NCBI GenBank assembly: GCA_035624455.1
Contig: DASPRM010000086.1
Coordinates: 1-50,062, forward strand
Direction of reading: 5' to 3'
Origin: Terriglobales bacterium
GTDB lineage: Bacteria > Acidobacteriota > Terriglobia > Terriglobales > Acidobacteriaceae
Length of the DNA stretch: 50,062 bases
The translations under genes and the position numbers were made by a program. Numbering within the stretch: the stretch's first letter is position 1; each line of letters begins with the position of its first letter. The notes beneath the pieces are model-generated. The model saw only the letters and a program-made list of their open reading frames with translations. It did no database searches and was not told the origin of the DNA. This document shows positions 9,243 to 18,267 of the stretch, in pieces.

Positions 9243-10094
9243 CTAAATGGCTTCTTCGCGTGCAGGCAGCTGTTGCCCATCGACGACGATGCCGTACTTG
9301 GCACCCAGGAAGCTGCGGAGTTCGACAGGGAGCGCTTCCGCCAGTTCCTGCCAGGTAAGCACTTTGCAGCGGCGACGCAGGTCGCCCGGCTTCACCGCCC
9401 GCACCACCAAGAACCATGCTTCAATCAAGTCGGGGCGCCGGGCATCGGTGATCACGCAGAAAGAATCTCCAGTCGCGTGAGCGGCCATGACATTCCGCAA
9501 CAGCTGGTAGGAGAGATATGTTTCCCTCGTCTGCGGCAACAGGCTACGCTGGAAAATCACATCGAAATCGCGATATTGCTGTACGAACTTTTTCGTCTTC
9601 TGCTGAAAGCCAGGTTCGGTCAGCTTCGACTCGACCAGCAGATTCCCCAGGCGCATATCAACTTCAGTGCGGTCGAAGCGGCCGTTCAGCAGGGGTACCC
9701 GGGCTCTCATCCCGAATTGTGGGGCACATCCCAGTTCCACTCCCATCATTCCAATCAGTGAGCTGCTTTCACACACGCAGGGATAGCAGAAGACATTCAT
9801 CAGCAGCGCATCGGAGCTGTTGCACGAGTCGAGCTCGCGCCACCTGCGGTCGCTCCGCGGCAGCGAGCTTTTCGATTGGCTGTGCGGCTTATTCAGCCGA
9901 CGCTTCCAGTCCGGCTTGGCGAGGATCGCGGCGTAGCTGGCGTCAAGAAAATTTCCGTGCCGCAAGGCATCGGCGGAGGGCTCGTAGGCAACGGTGGGTT
10001 CGGCACCGTAGCTGAGCTGATGTGGCAGCCGATGAACCTGTGCGTACTCCTGATTACGACGATTCAGTTCCAGGCGAAGAGCAGTGGCGAACAT
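9243..10094 (-). CDS. PD-(D/E)XK nuclease-like protein (PGN_0703-like)
   Basis: A 283-residue protein with a plausible PD-(D/E)XK nuclease core: E144 and D146 in RTEVDMRLG, then E155 and K157 in LLVESKLTE, giving D-x8-E-x-K spacing. The surrounding sequence resembles PGN_0703-type putative restriction endonucleases. The C-terminal part (KVLTWQELAEALPVELRSFLGAKYGI) is well ordered. No methyltransferase, specificity subunit or helicase lies beside it, so there is no restriction-modification system here. It may instead act in DNA repair or be an orphan defence nuclease. Start ATG at 10094 has no clear ribosome-binding site. Confidence 0.6.
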   Translation of the reverse strand: MFATALRLELNRRNQEYAQVHRLPHQLSYGAEPTVAYEPSADALRHGNFLDASYAAILAKPDWKRRLNKPHSQSKSSLPRSDRRWRELDSCNSSDALLMNVFCYPCVCESSSLIGMMGVELGCAPQFGMRARVPLLNGRFDRTEVDMRLGNLLVESKLTEPGFQQKTKKFVQQYRDFDVIFQRSLLPQTRETYLSYQLLRNVMAAHATGDSFCVITDARRPDLIEAWFLVVRAVKPGDLRRRCKVLTWQELAEALPVELRSFLGAKYGIVVDGQQLPAREEAI

Positions 10095-10201
10095 AGAAGA
10101 ACCGGGATCAGCAGTCAGCAGTCAGTAATCTGAGCGATGGTGGCGCAGCCTTCAGCCACTCAGATTGGCGGACTACAAAATTGCCCGATTGCAGTGTGAT
10201 T

Positions 10202-10642
10202 TTATGCGGCTACCACTGGCTTTGGCACGATCCGGTATTTCAAGAATTGCTGACCCTGCCGGGTGATGACAACCTTGTAATCGATACAGGAGATCAGTTC
10301 AGCGCTTTCCAGGAAGTGCACCCATTGTTCGAAGCTGCTTCCATCGTAAAGCTCGGGATAGCGGGATGCGAGTTCGATGTACAAACGCCGGAAGCGAACC
10401 AGCGCGATCCCGCGGGTTCCGGCGGCAGCGGTCGTTTGCAGAGCGCAAACCTGGCTTTCCCAAAGAATGGCGGAATCTTCTTCAAAGGCGTGCGCGACGG
10501 AGAGTACAGAAAAAGGCTTATCCGATAATTGCAAGCACAAATGCCGCGATTCCCGCTTTTCCGCCAGGTGAGCTATGCCCAAAGCCACAATGACAAGGAT
10601 GAAGAAAATGAACGAGGCGAGAGTCACGAAAACCACGGGCAT
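10202..10642 (-). CDS. Small membrane-anchored protein, unknown
   Basis: A 146-residue protein with one strongly hydrophobic N-terminal segment (residues 3-25) followed by a soluble, mixed helix/strand domain (FRRLYIELASRYPELYDGSSFEQWVHFLESAELI). I do not recognise the family. It lies between the nuclease-like and receiver-domain genes on the same strand, with gaps of 107 and 50 bases, so a shared transcript with the receiver gene is possible. Composition is protein-like throughout, which is the main support. Confidence 0.5.
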   Translation of the reverse strand: MPVVFVTLASFIFFILVIVALGIAHLAEKRESRHLCLQLSDKPFSVLSVAHAFEEDSAILWESQVCALQTTAAAGTRGIALVRFRRLYIELASRYPELYDGSSFEQWVHFLESAELISCIDYKVVITRQGQQFLKYRIVPKPVVAA

Positions 10643-10692
10643 AAATCACCCCAGACCACATCCCAGACTCAACTAAGTTACCCCAGTTTTCT

Positions 10693-11100
10693 TCACCCAG
10701 CAACGGCTCGTTTGACCTTCTGGCAATTTTCTGGGTCGAGATATTGCTGAACGCTCTCCAGGATCTCCCGGTGACGCCATTTATTGACAAACGCGCTGCC
10801 ACCGAGCGAGGCAAAATGTTGCTCGGCAAAGGCATCCGTTTCTCTTGACTCCAGAATGATGATCGGGGTTGCCTGTTGGTGGGTGCGGGCGGCGTCTAGA
10901 ATCCGCTTGCAACTGAGCTCTGGGGGATGGTCTGAGGCGAGGATGAGGTCAAAGGAGCGGGACTCCAGCAAGCCCAGGGCCTGATCGGTGTTCCAGGCCG
11001 TGGTGGTTTCATGGCTCTGGTCTTGAAGCAGGCGCTCCAGCTTGATCAAAACTTCCTCGTCGCTGTCAGCAATCAAGATGTGCTTCTGGCTATGGTTCAT
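10693..11100 (-). CDS. Stand-alone receiver-domain protein, atypical acceptor site
   Basis: A 135-residue CheY-like receiver with no output domain. The acidic pocket is present (D12, D14, E15 in LIADSDEE), as is the C-terminal Lys (NKWRHREIL). In the strand that normally ends with the phospho-accepting Asp, the residue in register is S56 (FDLILAS), with D57 one step later and the conserved Pro at 60. It may therefore be a non-phosphorylated pseudo-receiver, or use D57 by a shift. No histidine kinase gene is close. The 291-base gap 11101-11391 after it contains the divergent upstream regions of this gene and the flavoprotein gene, without a clear promoter. Confidence 0.75.
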   Translation of the reverse strand: MNHSQKHILIADSDEEVLIKLERLLQDQSHETTTAWNTDQALGLLESRSFDLILASDHPPELSCKRILDAARTHQQATPIIILESRETDAFAEQHFASLGGSAFVNKWRHREILESVQQYLDPENCQKVKRAVAG

Positions 11101-11391
11101 GAAAGTTCCTCATTTAAAGTGTTCAGCCTCCTGCCGCGCAACTTCTTTCTGCCAGAGCAATGCGATTTACAAGAAACTATCAGGCACAAGACCCAGAGGC
11201 TGTGACGGAAATCACGAATTGGGCGCGATTTCTAGCCATCAGTAGGGCGCATTTAGAATCGGGACAACGGCCATCCGTAACGCCAGGCTCGGAATCTATT
11301 CTGGGACACTAATTTTGCCAGCAAACCGTCTATATATCGGCATTTATCGGGCTATGTTGAAGTAGTTTCTAGCGCCCTCTCGGGAGGTCTC

Positions 11392-12768
11392 ATGACCACT
11401 AGTTATGACGCCATCATCGTTGGTACCGGGCAAGCTGGCCCATCCCTGGCAGTTCGCCTTGCCAGCTCGGGAATGAAAGTCGCAATCATCGAGCGCAAAC
11501 TTTTCGGCGGCACTTGCGTGAACACTGGATGCATTCCCACCAAGACGATGGTGGCCAGTGCTTACGCAGCTCATATCGCCCGGCGGGCTAGCGATTACGG
11601 CGTAGTCGCAGGAGAGATAAGTGTGGATATGAAGGCAGTGAAGGCGCGCAAAGATATGATTTCTGGAAAATCCCGCACCGGCGTCGAGTCCTGGCTGGAG
11701 AACACTCCCAACTGCACCGTTTATCGTGGGCAAGCGCGGCTGGAATCGGCGGGCGAGGTCACAGTGGGAGATCAGCGGATCACCGGGGAAAAGGTCTTCC
11801 TCAATGTAGGTGGCCGCGCAGTCGTGCCGGACATGCCGGGGGTGAAGGAAGTTCCCTTTCTAAACAATTCTTCGATGATGCAGGTGGATTTTCTGCCCCG
11901 GCATTTGATCGTTGTGGGTGGCAGTTACGTAGGACTGGAGTTTGGGCAGATGTTCCGGCGCTTCGGGAGTGAGGTGACTATCGTAGAGATGGCGGCGCGT
12001 CTGGTTCACCGCGAGGATGAGGATGTCTCGACTGCGATTCAGCAGATCCTGGAGAAGGAAGGCATCAACCTGCGTCTGAACGCCAAGTGCATTCGCCTCG
12101 CGAGGCATCCCCAAGGCCTGGCCGTGGGAGTGGAGTGCGATACCGGCGCGCCCGAGGTGATCGGATCGCACGTGCTTCTTGCCGTGGGCCGGCGGCCGAA
12201 TACCGATGATCTTGGGCTGGAGAAAGCCGGAGTCAGGCAAGATGAGCATGGTTACATCGTGGTTGACGATCAGCTGCGCACGAATGTGCCTGGCATCTGG
12301 GCTTTGGGGGACTGTAACGGCAAAGGCGCGTTCACCCATACCGCCTATAACGACTATGAAATTGTAGCGGCGAATCTGCTGGACAATGACCCGCGCCGCG
12401 TCAGCGACCGCATTCTCGCTTACGCTCTCTATATCGATCCGCCGCTGGGACGTGCAGGAATGACCGAGGCCGAAGTTCGCAAGTCCGGCAAGCGCGCGCT
12501 CATCGGTACCCGTGCAATGACGCGGGTAGGGCGCGCGGTGGAAAAGGGCGAGACGCAAGGGTTCATGAAGATCCTGATCGACGCGGAGAGCAAGGCGATT
12601 CTAGGGGCGTCTATTCTGGGTACCGGCGGCGATGAGGTGATTCATTGCATCCTCGACATCATGTACGCGAAGGCACCGTACACGGTGATGCAAAGAGCCG
12701 TGCACATTCATCCCACGGTTTCGGAACTCATCCCTACGATGCTGGGTGAGCTGAAGCCGCTGGGGTGA
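11392..12768 (+). CDS. FAD-dependent pyridine nucleotide-disulphide oxidoreductase (MerA/Lpd-like)
   Basis: A 458-residue class I flavoprotein disulphide reductase. It has the FAD Rossmann motif IIVGTGQAGPSLA, redox-active C42 and C47 in GGTCVNTGCIPTK, the NAD(P)-binding VVGGSYVGLEFGQ, the second FAD motif GIWALGDCNGKGAFTHTA, and the C-terminal HIHPTVSELIPT with the catalytic His-Glu pair. A heavy-metal-binding N-terminal domain and the C-terminal Cys pair of true MerA are absent, so mercuric reductase is unlikely. There is no lipoyl-enzyme operon either. It fits the broad 'FAD-containing oxidoreductase' group of unknown substrate. The start has GGGAGG about 6 bases upstream. Confidence 0.87.
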   Translation: MTTSYDAIIVGTGQAGPSLAVRLASSGMKVAIIERKLFGGTCVNTGCIPTKTMVASAYAAHIARRASDYGVVAGEISVDMKAVKARKDMISGKSRTGVESWLENTPNCTVYRGQARLESAGEVTVGDQRITGEKVFLNVGGRAVVPDMPGVKEVPFLNNSSMMQVDFLPRHLIVVGGSYVGLEFGQMFRRFGSEVTIVEMAARLVHREDEDVSTAIQQILEKEGINLRLNAKCIRLARHPQGLAVGVECDTGAPEVIGSHVLLAVGRRPNTDDLGLEKAGVRQDEHGYIVVDDQLRTNVPGIWALGDCNGKGAFTHTAYNDYEIVAANLLDNDPRRVSDRILAYALYIDPPLGRAGMTEAEVRKSGKRALIGTRAMTRVGRAVEKGETQGFMKILIDAESKAILGASILGTGGDEVIHCILDIMYAKAPYTVMQRAVHIHPTVSELIPTMLGELKPLG

Positions 12769-12775
12769 GGAGATG

Positions 12776-13564
12776 TCAGGCATATTTGCAGCGCGTCGCC
12801 AGCAGGCCTGTGGCGGCACTGAGATCAATGTCCGCGATGAGCAAGCCTACCTGGCCGTAGGGCTGGCAGGCGAGCAGAGTTCCGTCGGGCCGAACGACCG
12901 CTGAAGTAGTGGGCGATCCAGTGCTGGCGCAGTTCACGGATGCGAAATAGCAGGTATTCTCAGCCGCCCGACACAACATTGCTTTCTCGTGAAATGTATT
13001 CGCGGGATCGGCAAAACTGGAGGGCGCATAGCCGCCATCCTCGTGCTCATGGAAATGCGGGTGGAATACGACCTGTGCTCCCCGGCGGGCGGCCCAGCGA
13101 ACCGTCTCCGGATAGCGCCAACCTTCATGGCAGATCGCGATCCCGAATGTCAACGGACCGGATTGGAAGAGTCGCCTGCCAGTACCAAAGGAATAGGTGC
13201 CCTCTTCGGAAGGATCGAGCTGGACTTTGTCCTGGAAGCCGGCGATCGTTCCATCGCGATTGATGACCACGGCCGTGGCGAGCAAGCCATGATCGACGAC
13301 GCGTTCGGTGCCGAGAACGACTGCGATATTCGCCTTGGCAGCAGCGGCCGCGATAGTGGACCAGGCCCGCTCGAGAAATGCGGGATCGGGTGGGTCTATC
13401 TCCCTTCCCTTTGCCCGGTAACCGGGAACGTAGCACTCCGGAAAACACACGATCTCGGCCCGCTCGGTAGACGCCTGGGCGATCGCTTGCTCGGCCAACG
13501 TGAGCGACTCGTCGGCAGTTGCTGGAAATCGCAGGTTGGCGAGGGCGATGCGAATTGGGTTCAT
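12776..13564 (-). CDS. Carbon-nitrogen hydrolase (nitrilase superfamily)
   Basis: A 262-residue amidohydrolase. The catalytic triad is visible: Glu in CFPECYVPGY, Lys in GFQDKVQLD, and Cys in AICHEGWRYPE. The family hydrolyses nonpeptide C-N bonds (amides, carbamoyl groups); the substrate cannot be read from sequence. It is convergent with the flavoprotein gene, with stops only 7 bases apart. No signal peptide, so cytoplasmic. Confidence 0.88.
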   Translation of the reverse strand: MNPIRIALANLRFPATADESLTLAEQAIAQASTERAEIVCFPECYVPGYRAKGREIDPPDPAFLERAWSTIAAAAAKANIAVVLGTERVVDHGLLATAVVINRDGTIAGFQDKVQLDPSEEGTYSFGTGRRLFQSGPLTFGIAICHEGWRYPETVRWAARRGAQVVFHPHFHEHEDGGYAPSSFADPANTFHEKAMLCRAAENTCYFASVNCASTGSPTTSAVVRPDGTLLACQPYGQVGLLIADIDLSAATGLLATRCKYA

Positions 13565-13627
13565 GGCGGAATTCTAAATGTGGCTAAGGCTGGAACAGCG
13601 GCGGTGTGCTCGCACTCGGGCTTGAAA

Positions 13628-13667
13628 ACTGCAGATCCCTCGCTCGCTGCGCTCGCTTGTGATGACA
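13628..13667 (+). repeat. Dispersed intergenic repeat, copy 1 (GATCCCTCGCTCGCTGCGCTCGC)-type
   Basis: A 40-base element beginning ACTGCAGATCCCTCGCTC, continuing with CGCTGCGCTCGCT and ending near GTGATGACAA. It recurs almost unchanged at 23978-24017 (about two differences by eye). It lies in the 360-base gap 13565-13924, which holds no gene, only repeats. Confidence 0.7.
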
Positions 13668-13715
13668 AAAAAGAGGACTCCTTCGCCGCTGTGCTCTGTT
13701 TGGGATGATAAGAAT

Positions 13716-13801
13716 AACCGCAAGATCCTTCGACTGCGCGCCCGCCGATCCGCAAGAAACTGCGGATCGAAATACATCTGCGGGCGCTTCGCTCAGGATG
13801 A
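13716..13801. repeat. Structured dispersed repeat with nested palindromes
   Basis: The element begins AACCGCAAGATCCTTCGACT and ends CTCAGGATGACAG. Inside are an outer stem GCGCCCGC (13738-13745) with GCGGGCGC (13780-13787) and an inner stem GATCCGCA (13747-13754) with TGCGGATC (13761-13768), so it can fold into a long interrupted hairpin on either strand. The same opening word recurs at 27139-27158 with one change. A similar but diverged element lies at about 39540-39597. It sits between the nitrilase and RND-pump genes. The rest of the gap (13800-13924) carries GCTGAGTGC-type words and no gene. Confidence 0.65.
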
Positions 13802-13924
13802 CAGACAAGGCGTCAAAATGCTGAGTGCGGATGACTGAGTGCTGGTTGCTGATGGCCCTATTCACCCGGAGAGAGCGTTCCGATCTTGCTGGAACGCCCA
13901 TCACCGGGGTCTCTGGAGGAGAAA

Positions 13925-16900
13925 TCAGAATTCGGTGAGCACGCCTGCGACCTGTTCCGCTTCTGCCGTGCCGCGTGCCTTGCCCCTAAAACGCATCTTC
14001 CTACCAGCCCAGTTCTGGAAGCGATCCAGATACAGGTAATAGACCGGCGTGATGTAGAGCGTCAGCAATTGCGAGACTACCAGGCCGCCGACAACCGCCA
14101 AGCCCAGCGGCTGACGCGATTCGGCACCGGCACCGTATCCCAGCGCAACCGGCAAAGTACCCATCAGGGCCGCCATGGTGGTCATCATGATCGGCCGAAA
14201 ACGAATGAGGGCGCCGTGATAGATCGCATCCTCTGGCCTTTGCCCGGAATGCTGGGCTTCGAGCGCGAAGTCAATCATCATGATGGCATTCTTCTTGACG
14301 ATGCCGACCAGCATGATGATGCCCACAAACGCATAAAGATTCAGTTCAAGATGGAACAGCTTCAGCGTCAGCAGCGCGCCCAGACCTGCGGCGGGCAGCC
14401 CAGACAAGATAGTAATGGGATGAATGAAGCTCTCATAAAGGATGCCCAGCACGATATAGATCACGGCGATGGCCATCACCAGCAGTAATCCCATGCCGCG
14501 GAAGGAGGATTCAAATGCCTGAGCAGTCCCCTGGAAGCTGGTCGTGATGGTGTCGGGCAGGATTCGGCGCGCAACCCGGTTGACCTCGGAAACGGCATCA
14601 CCCAGTGCCACTCCCGGCGCGAGATTGAACGACATGGTTACTGCAGGCAGCTGGCCAAGATGGTTCACAACCAGCGGACCCAGGGTGTTGGTCAGCTTGG
14701 CCACGGTGTTGAGGGGGACGAGTTGCCCACCGCTGGAGCGGATGTAAAGCATGGACAAAGCGGAGGGGTCCATCTGGAACTCAGGCAGAACTTCCATCAC
14801 CACCCGGTAAGCATTGTTGGGGGCATAGATGGTAGAAATCTGGCGTGCTGAGTAAGCGGTGTAGAGTGCGTCCTCCACTTGTGCGGCGGTCACTCCGAGT
14901 GCAGCGGCTTTATCGCGGTCAATCTCGATGTTGACCTGCGGATTTTTCATCAACAGGTCGCTGGTCACGTCCTGCAGACCGGAAACTTTCTTCAGTTCAT
15001 TCTCGAATTTCGTGGCATAGGAATAGAGCTCGTCGGTGTCGGGGCTCTGCAAGGTGAACTGGTATTGGCTCTTGGTGAGTTGACCGCCGATGCGAATCAA
15101 CGGCGGATTCTGCAGATACACGTTAATGCCGGGAATTCTGGCGAGAACGGGACGAAGCTCCTGCTGAATCTGATCCACGTGTGGCCGTTGGGCGCGCGGC
15201 ACAAAGCGCATTACCAGGAAACCCTGGTTGTTGGCGCCGCGGGGCACGGCCATAAAGAATGAGTTGATGTACTTGCCATTCTTCGATTCCAGGATGGTAT
15301 TCGCCACCGCCAGCTGATGGCGCACCATGTCGTCGAAAGAAATTCCTTGTGCCGCTTCGCTGAAGCCATAGAGCTGGCCCTGATCCTCACTGGCCAGAAA
15401 ACCCTTCGGCATGCTGCTGAACAGATAGCCGGTGGCGACCAGCAATATGAGTGAAACCGTCATGGTCGCCAGCTTATGGCGCAGGACTACCTGGAGGGTG
15501 CGATCGTAGACGTGGAGCATGCCATCGAACACCCGCTCTGAAGCCATGTAGAGCTTTCCATGCCTGGCTTCGCTTCCCTGCTGCTGGGCACGCAGGATGC
15601 GGCTGCACAGCATGGGCGTGAGGCTGAGAGAAACAAATCCGGAAACGAGGATGGCCACACCGATGGTGACGGCGAACTCGTGCAGCAACCGGCCTACGAT
15701 TCCGCCCATGAACAGGACCGGCAGGAACACGGCGGCCAGCGAGAGCGTCATGGACACAATGGTGAAGCCAATTTCGCGCGCACCGCGCAATGACGCCTGA
15801 AAGGGCTGCTCGCCCATTTCCATGTGGCGGACAATGTTCTCCAGCATCACGATGGCGTCATCGACTACGAAGCCCACGGAGAGCGTCAGCGCCATGAGCG
15901 AAAGATTGTCCAGCGAATACCCCAGCAGGTACATCACCGCGAACGTGGCAATGATGGAGAACGGCAGAGCGAGACTGGGGATCAGCGTCGCTGAAAGATT
16001 GCGCAGAAAGAGAAAGATGACCAGAATCACCAGGACGAGGGCGAGAAAGAGCGTGAACTTCACATCGTTCACCGACTCGCGGATCGTCTTGGAGCGGTCA
16101 TAAAGAACGTCGAGGCGAACTGAGCCCGGCATCTGCTGGCGGAAGGCGGGCATCAGCGCGCGGATGTTATCGACGACTTCCACCGTGTTGGTTCCCGGCT
16201 GGCGTTGAATGGCGAGCACGATAGCTCGATCCAGATTGCCGGGACCGCTGGAGAACCAGCCGGCGTTCTTGTCGTTTTCCACGCTGTCGAAGACATGACC
16301 GATTTGTTGCAGCCGGACCGGTGATCCATTGCGATAGGCCACAATCAACGGTTGGTATTCGGCGGCACGCATCAGCTGGCCGTTGGCCTGCAGGGTGAAA
16401 GCCTGACGGGTGCCCCACAGTGTCCCGGTCGGGACGTTCACATTGCCGTTTTGAACTGCATTGTTGACCTCATCGATGCCGATTTTTTGAGTGGCAAGCG
16501 CGCGCGGATCCAGTTGCACGCGGACGGCATACTTCTGTGCGCCAAAGACACTAACCTGGGCCACGCCGCTGACCATGGAGATGCGCTGCGCCATCAAGGT
16601 TTCGGCATACTCGTCCACATCGGACAGCCGCAACGTGGGAGAACTCAAGGACAGATATAGAATCGGCTGATCGGCAGGATTCACCTTCTGGTAGGAAGGC
16701 GGATAAGGCAGGTTCTGTGGCAGATCCCGCCCTGCCTTGGCGATCATTGACTGGACGTCCTGGGCGGCGGCGTCGAGGCTGCGGCTGAGCTCAAATTGCA
16801 GTGTGATTTGGGTGCTGCCCAACATGTTGACCGAGGTCATCTGGTCCAGGCCGGCGATGGTCGAGAACTGCTTTTCCAGCGGCATGGCAACGGAGGACGC

Positions 16901-17077
16901 CATGGTGTCGGGACTGGCGCCCGGCAGAGTGACGCTTACCTGAATGGTGGGAAAATCGACATTGGGCAGATCGCTGACCGGCAGGGCGCGATAGCCCATG
17001 ATTCCGAACAACAGAATCGCCAGCATGACCAGGGTGGTCATCACCGGCCGCCGGATAAATAGTTCAGCGATGTTCAC
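13925..17077 (-). CDS. RND efflux transporter, MdtB/MdtC/HAE1-like inner-membrane pump
   Basis: A 1050-residue RND pump, the inner-membrane part of a tripartite drug/metabolite efflux system driven by proton influx. It starts MNIAELFIRRPVMTTLVML, typical of the family, and has the full two-fold repeat of 6 membrane helices with two large periplasmic loops. The proton-relay Asp pair is D406-D407 (SVGFVVDDAIVMLENI). MdtB/C-like features include LPGASPDTMASSVAMPLE. Its start overlaps the stop of the adaptor gene by 4 bases (ATGA), showing translational coupling. No outer-membrane TolC-type gene is present in the window, so that component must be supplied from elsewhere. Confidence 0.95.
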   Translation of the reverse strand: MNIAELFIRRPVMTTLVMLAILLFGIMGYRALPVSDLPNVDFPTIQVSVTLPGASPDTMASSVAMPLEKQFSTIAGLDQMTSVNMLGSTQITLQFELSRSLDAAAQDVQSMIAKAGRDLPQNLPYPPSYQKVNPADQPILYLSLSSPTLRLSDVDEYAETLMAQRISMVSGVAQVSVFGAQKYAVRVQLDPRALATQKIGIDEVNNAVQNGNVNVPTGTLWGTRQAFTLQANGQLMRAAEYQPLIVAYRNGSPVRLQQIGHVFDSVENDKNAGWFSSGPGNLDRAIVLAIQRQPGTNTVEVVDNIRALMPAFRQQMPGSVRLDVLYDRSKTIRESVNDVKFTLFLALVLVILVIFLFLRNLSATLIPSLALPFSIIATFAVMYLLGYSLDNLSLMALTLSVGFVVDDAIVMLENIVRHMEMGEQPFQASLRGAREIGFTIVSMTLSLAAVFLPVLFMGGIVGRLLHEFAVTIGVAILVSGFVSLSLTPMLCSRILRAQQQGSEARHGKLYMASERVFDGMLHVYDRTLQVVLRHKLATMTVSLILLVATGYLFSSMPKGFLASEDQGQLYGFSEAAQGISFDDMVRHQLAVANTILESKNGKYINSFFMAVPRGANNQGFLVMRFVPRAQRPHVDQIQQELRPVLARIPGINVYLQNPPLIRIGGQLTKSQYQFTLQSPDTDELYSYATKFENELKKVSGLQDVTSDLLMKNPQVNIEIDRDKAAALGVTAAQVEDALYTAYSARQISTIYAPNNAYRVVMEVLPEFQMDPSALSMLYIRSSGGQLVPLNTVAKLTNTLGPLVVNHLGQLPAVTMSFNLAPGVALGDAVSEVNRVARRILPDTITTSFQGTAQAFESSFRGMGLLLVMAIAVIYIVLGILYESFIHPITILSGLPAAGLGALLTLKLFHLELNLYAFVGIIMLVGIVKKNAIMMIDFALEAQHSGQRPEDAIYHGALIRFRPIMMTTMAALMGTLPVALGYGAGAESRQPLGLAVVGGLVVSQLLTLYITPVYYLYLDRFQNWAGRKMRFRGKARGTAEAEQVAGVLTEF

Positions 17078-18267
17078 GAACCGTTGCCTTGTCTCACTGG
17101 AGCCTGCTCAGTCGTAGCGGTGGAATTGCCACTGCCGCCCAGCGCACTGAATGCGACCTTCGCTCCCGGAACCAGCCGCAATTGGCCGTCGATCACCACG
17201 CGCTCACCTCCCTGCACACCTGAGCTGAGCACAGTCTGGCTTTCAATGGCGCGGTCCACCTTAACCGGGCGCATCTCCACCGTGTTGTCGTGCTTGACTA
17301 CAAAAACAAAGGGACCCTGTTGTCCTGTCTGGATCGCAACCGAGGGAACCAGGAGTGCATTGGCCTGCGTTCGCAAGGTCAAAACAGCATTGGTGAACAG
17401 TCCGGGCCACAGCCGATGATCGGTATTAGCAAACTCGCCTTTCAACTTGATCGTCCCGGTCATCGGATCGACGGTGTTATCGATGAAGGCGAGCTTTCCG
17501 ATCGCCGGTTTTGGATCGTTGGGAATATAAGCCTCTACGATTAACGGGCGCGTAGCCATTTCCCTTTTGATCTCCGCCAGAGCTGCCTCGGGAACCGAGA
17601 AGGTGGCATAGATGGGCTGGATCTGGTTGATCGTAACCAGTCCGGTGTCGGCATTCGCCTTGACCATGTTGCCGCGGTGGACAAGCAAGTTGCCGGTGCG
17701 GCCGTCGATCGGGGAGTAGAGATTGCAGTAGGTCACCTGGACCTTGGCGTTCGCGACTGCCGCGCGGTCAGCGGCTACGGTAGCTTCCATCGCGTCATAA
17801 GACGTACGCATAAGGTCGTTTTGCTCGTCCGAGATGATGCCGTCCTTGTTCAATCCGGCATAGCGCTCCGCCTGCGCCTTGGCGTGCGCCAATTGAGCGA
17901 TGTCGCGGGCAAGATTGCTCTCCGCCTGTTTCAGCTCGGCTTCAAATTGCCGCTGGTCGAGGGTGAAGATCAGTTGCCCCCGTTTGACGAAATCGCCCTC
18001 TTTAAAGAGGACGCCAGTCAATTCACCACTGACCTGGGTTTTCACCGATACCGTCGAATAGGATTCGATGTTGCCGACGGCCCGCAGCTGCACCGGCATG
18101 TCTTTTTGAACGACCGCGGCGACCACTACGGGCACACCTTCCTTGGGCGGCGGCGGCGATTTCTTGGGGCGGCACGATGGGAGCAGGATGATGGCAACAG
18201 CAATCGCGAGCGAGCTGGCCACCGCGATGACAGCTCTGCGTCGGTAACTTAGAGGTGCTCGCGCCAT
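17074..18267 (-). CDS. RND periplasmic adaptor (membrane fusion protein, MdtA/AcrA-like)
   Basis: A 397-residue adaptor linking the pump to an outer-membrane channel. One N-terminal membrane segment (about 12-30) ends in LLPSC; C32 may be lipidated, though Pro in the lipobox is unusual. The order is lipoyl half (VKTQVSGELTGVLFKEGDFVKRGQLIFTLD), a coiled-coil hairpin (QAESNLARDIAQLAHAKAQAERY), second lipoyl half (YSPIDGRTGNLLVHRGNMVKAN), beta-barrel and membrane-proximal domains. Its start overlaps the TetR stop (TGATG) and its stop overlaps the pump start, so the three genes form one minus-strand operon. Confidence 0.93.
   Translation of the reverse strand: MARAPLSYRRRAVIAVASSLAIAVAIILLPSCRPKKSPPPPKEGVPVVVAAVVQKDMPVQLRAVGNIESYSTVSVKTQVSGELTGVLFKEGDFVKRGQLIFTLDQRQFEAELKQAESNLARDIAQLAHAKAQAERYAGLNKDGIISDEQNDLMRTSYDAMEATVAADRAAVANAKVQVTYCNLYSPIDGRTGNLLVHRGNMVKANADTGLVTINQIQPIYATFSVPEAALAEIKREMATRPLIVEAYIPNDPKPAIGKLAFIDNTVDPMTGTIKLKGEFANTDHRLWPGLFTNAVLTLRTQANALLVPSVAIQTGQQGPFVFVVKHDNTVEMRPVKVDRAIESQTVLSSGVQGGERVVIDGQLRLVPGAKVAFSALGGSGNSTATTEQAPVRQGNGS

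Noticed and set aside
12989-13708. Open frame across the nitrilase gene on the plus strand
   Set aside because: It is the antisense of a clear nitrilase-family gene with a complete catalytic triad.
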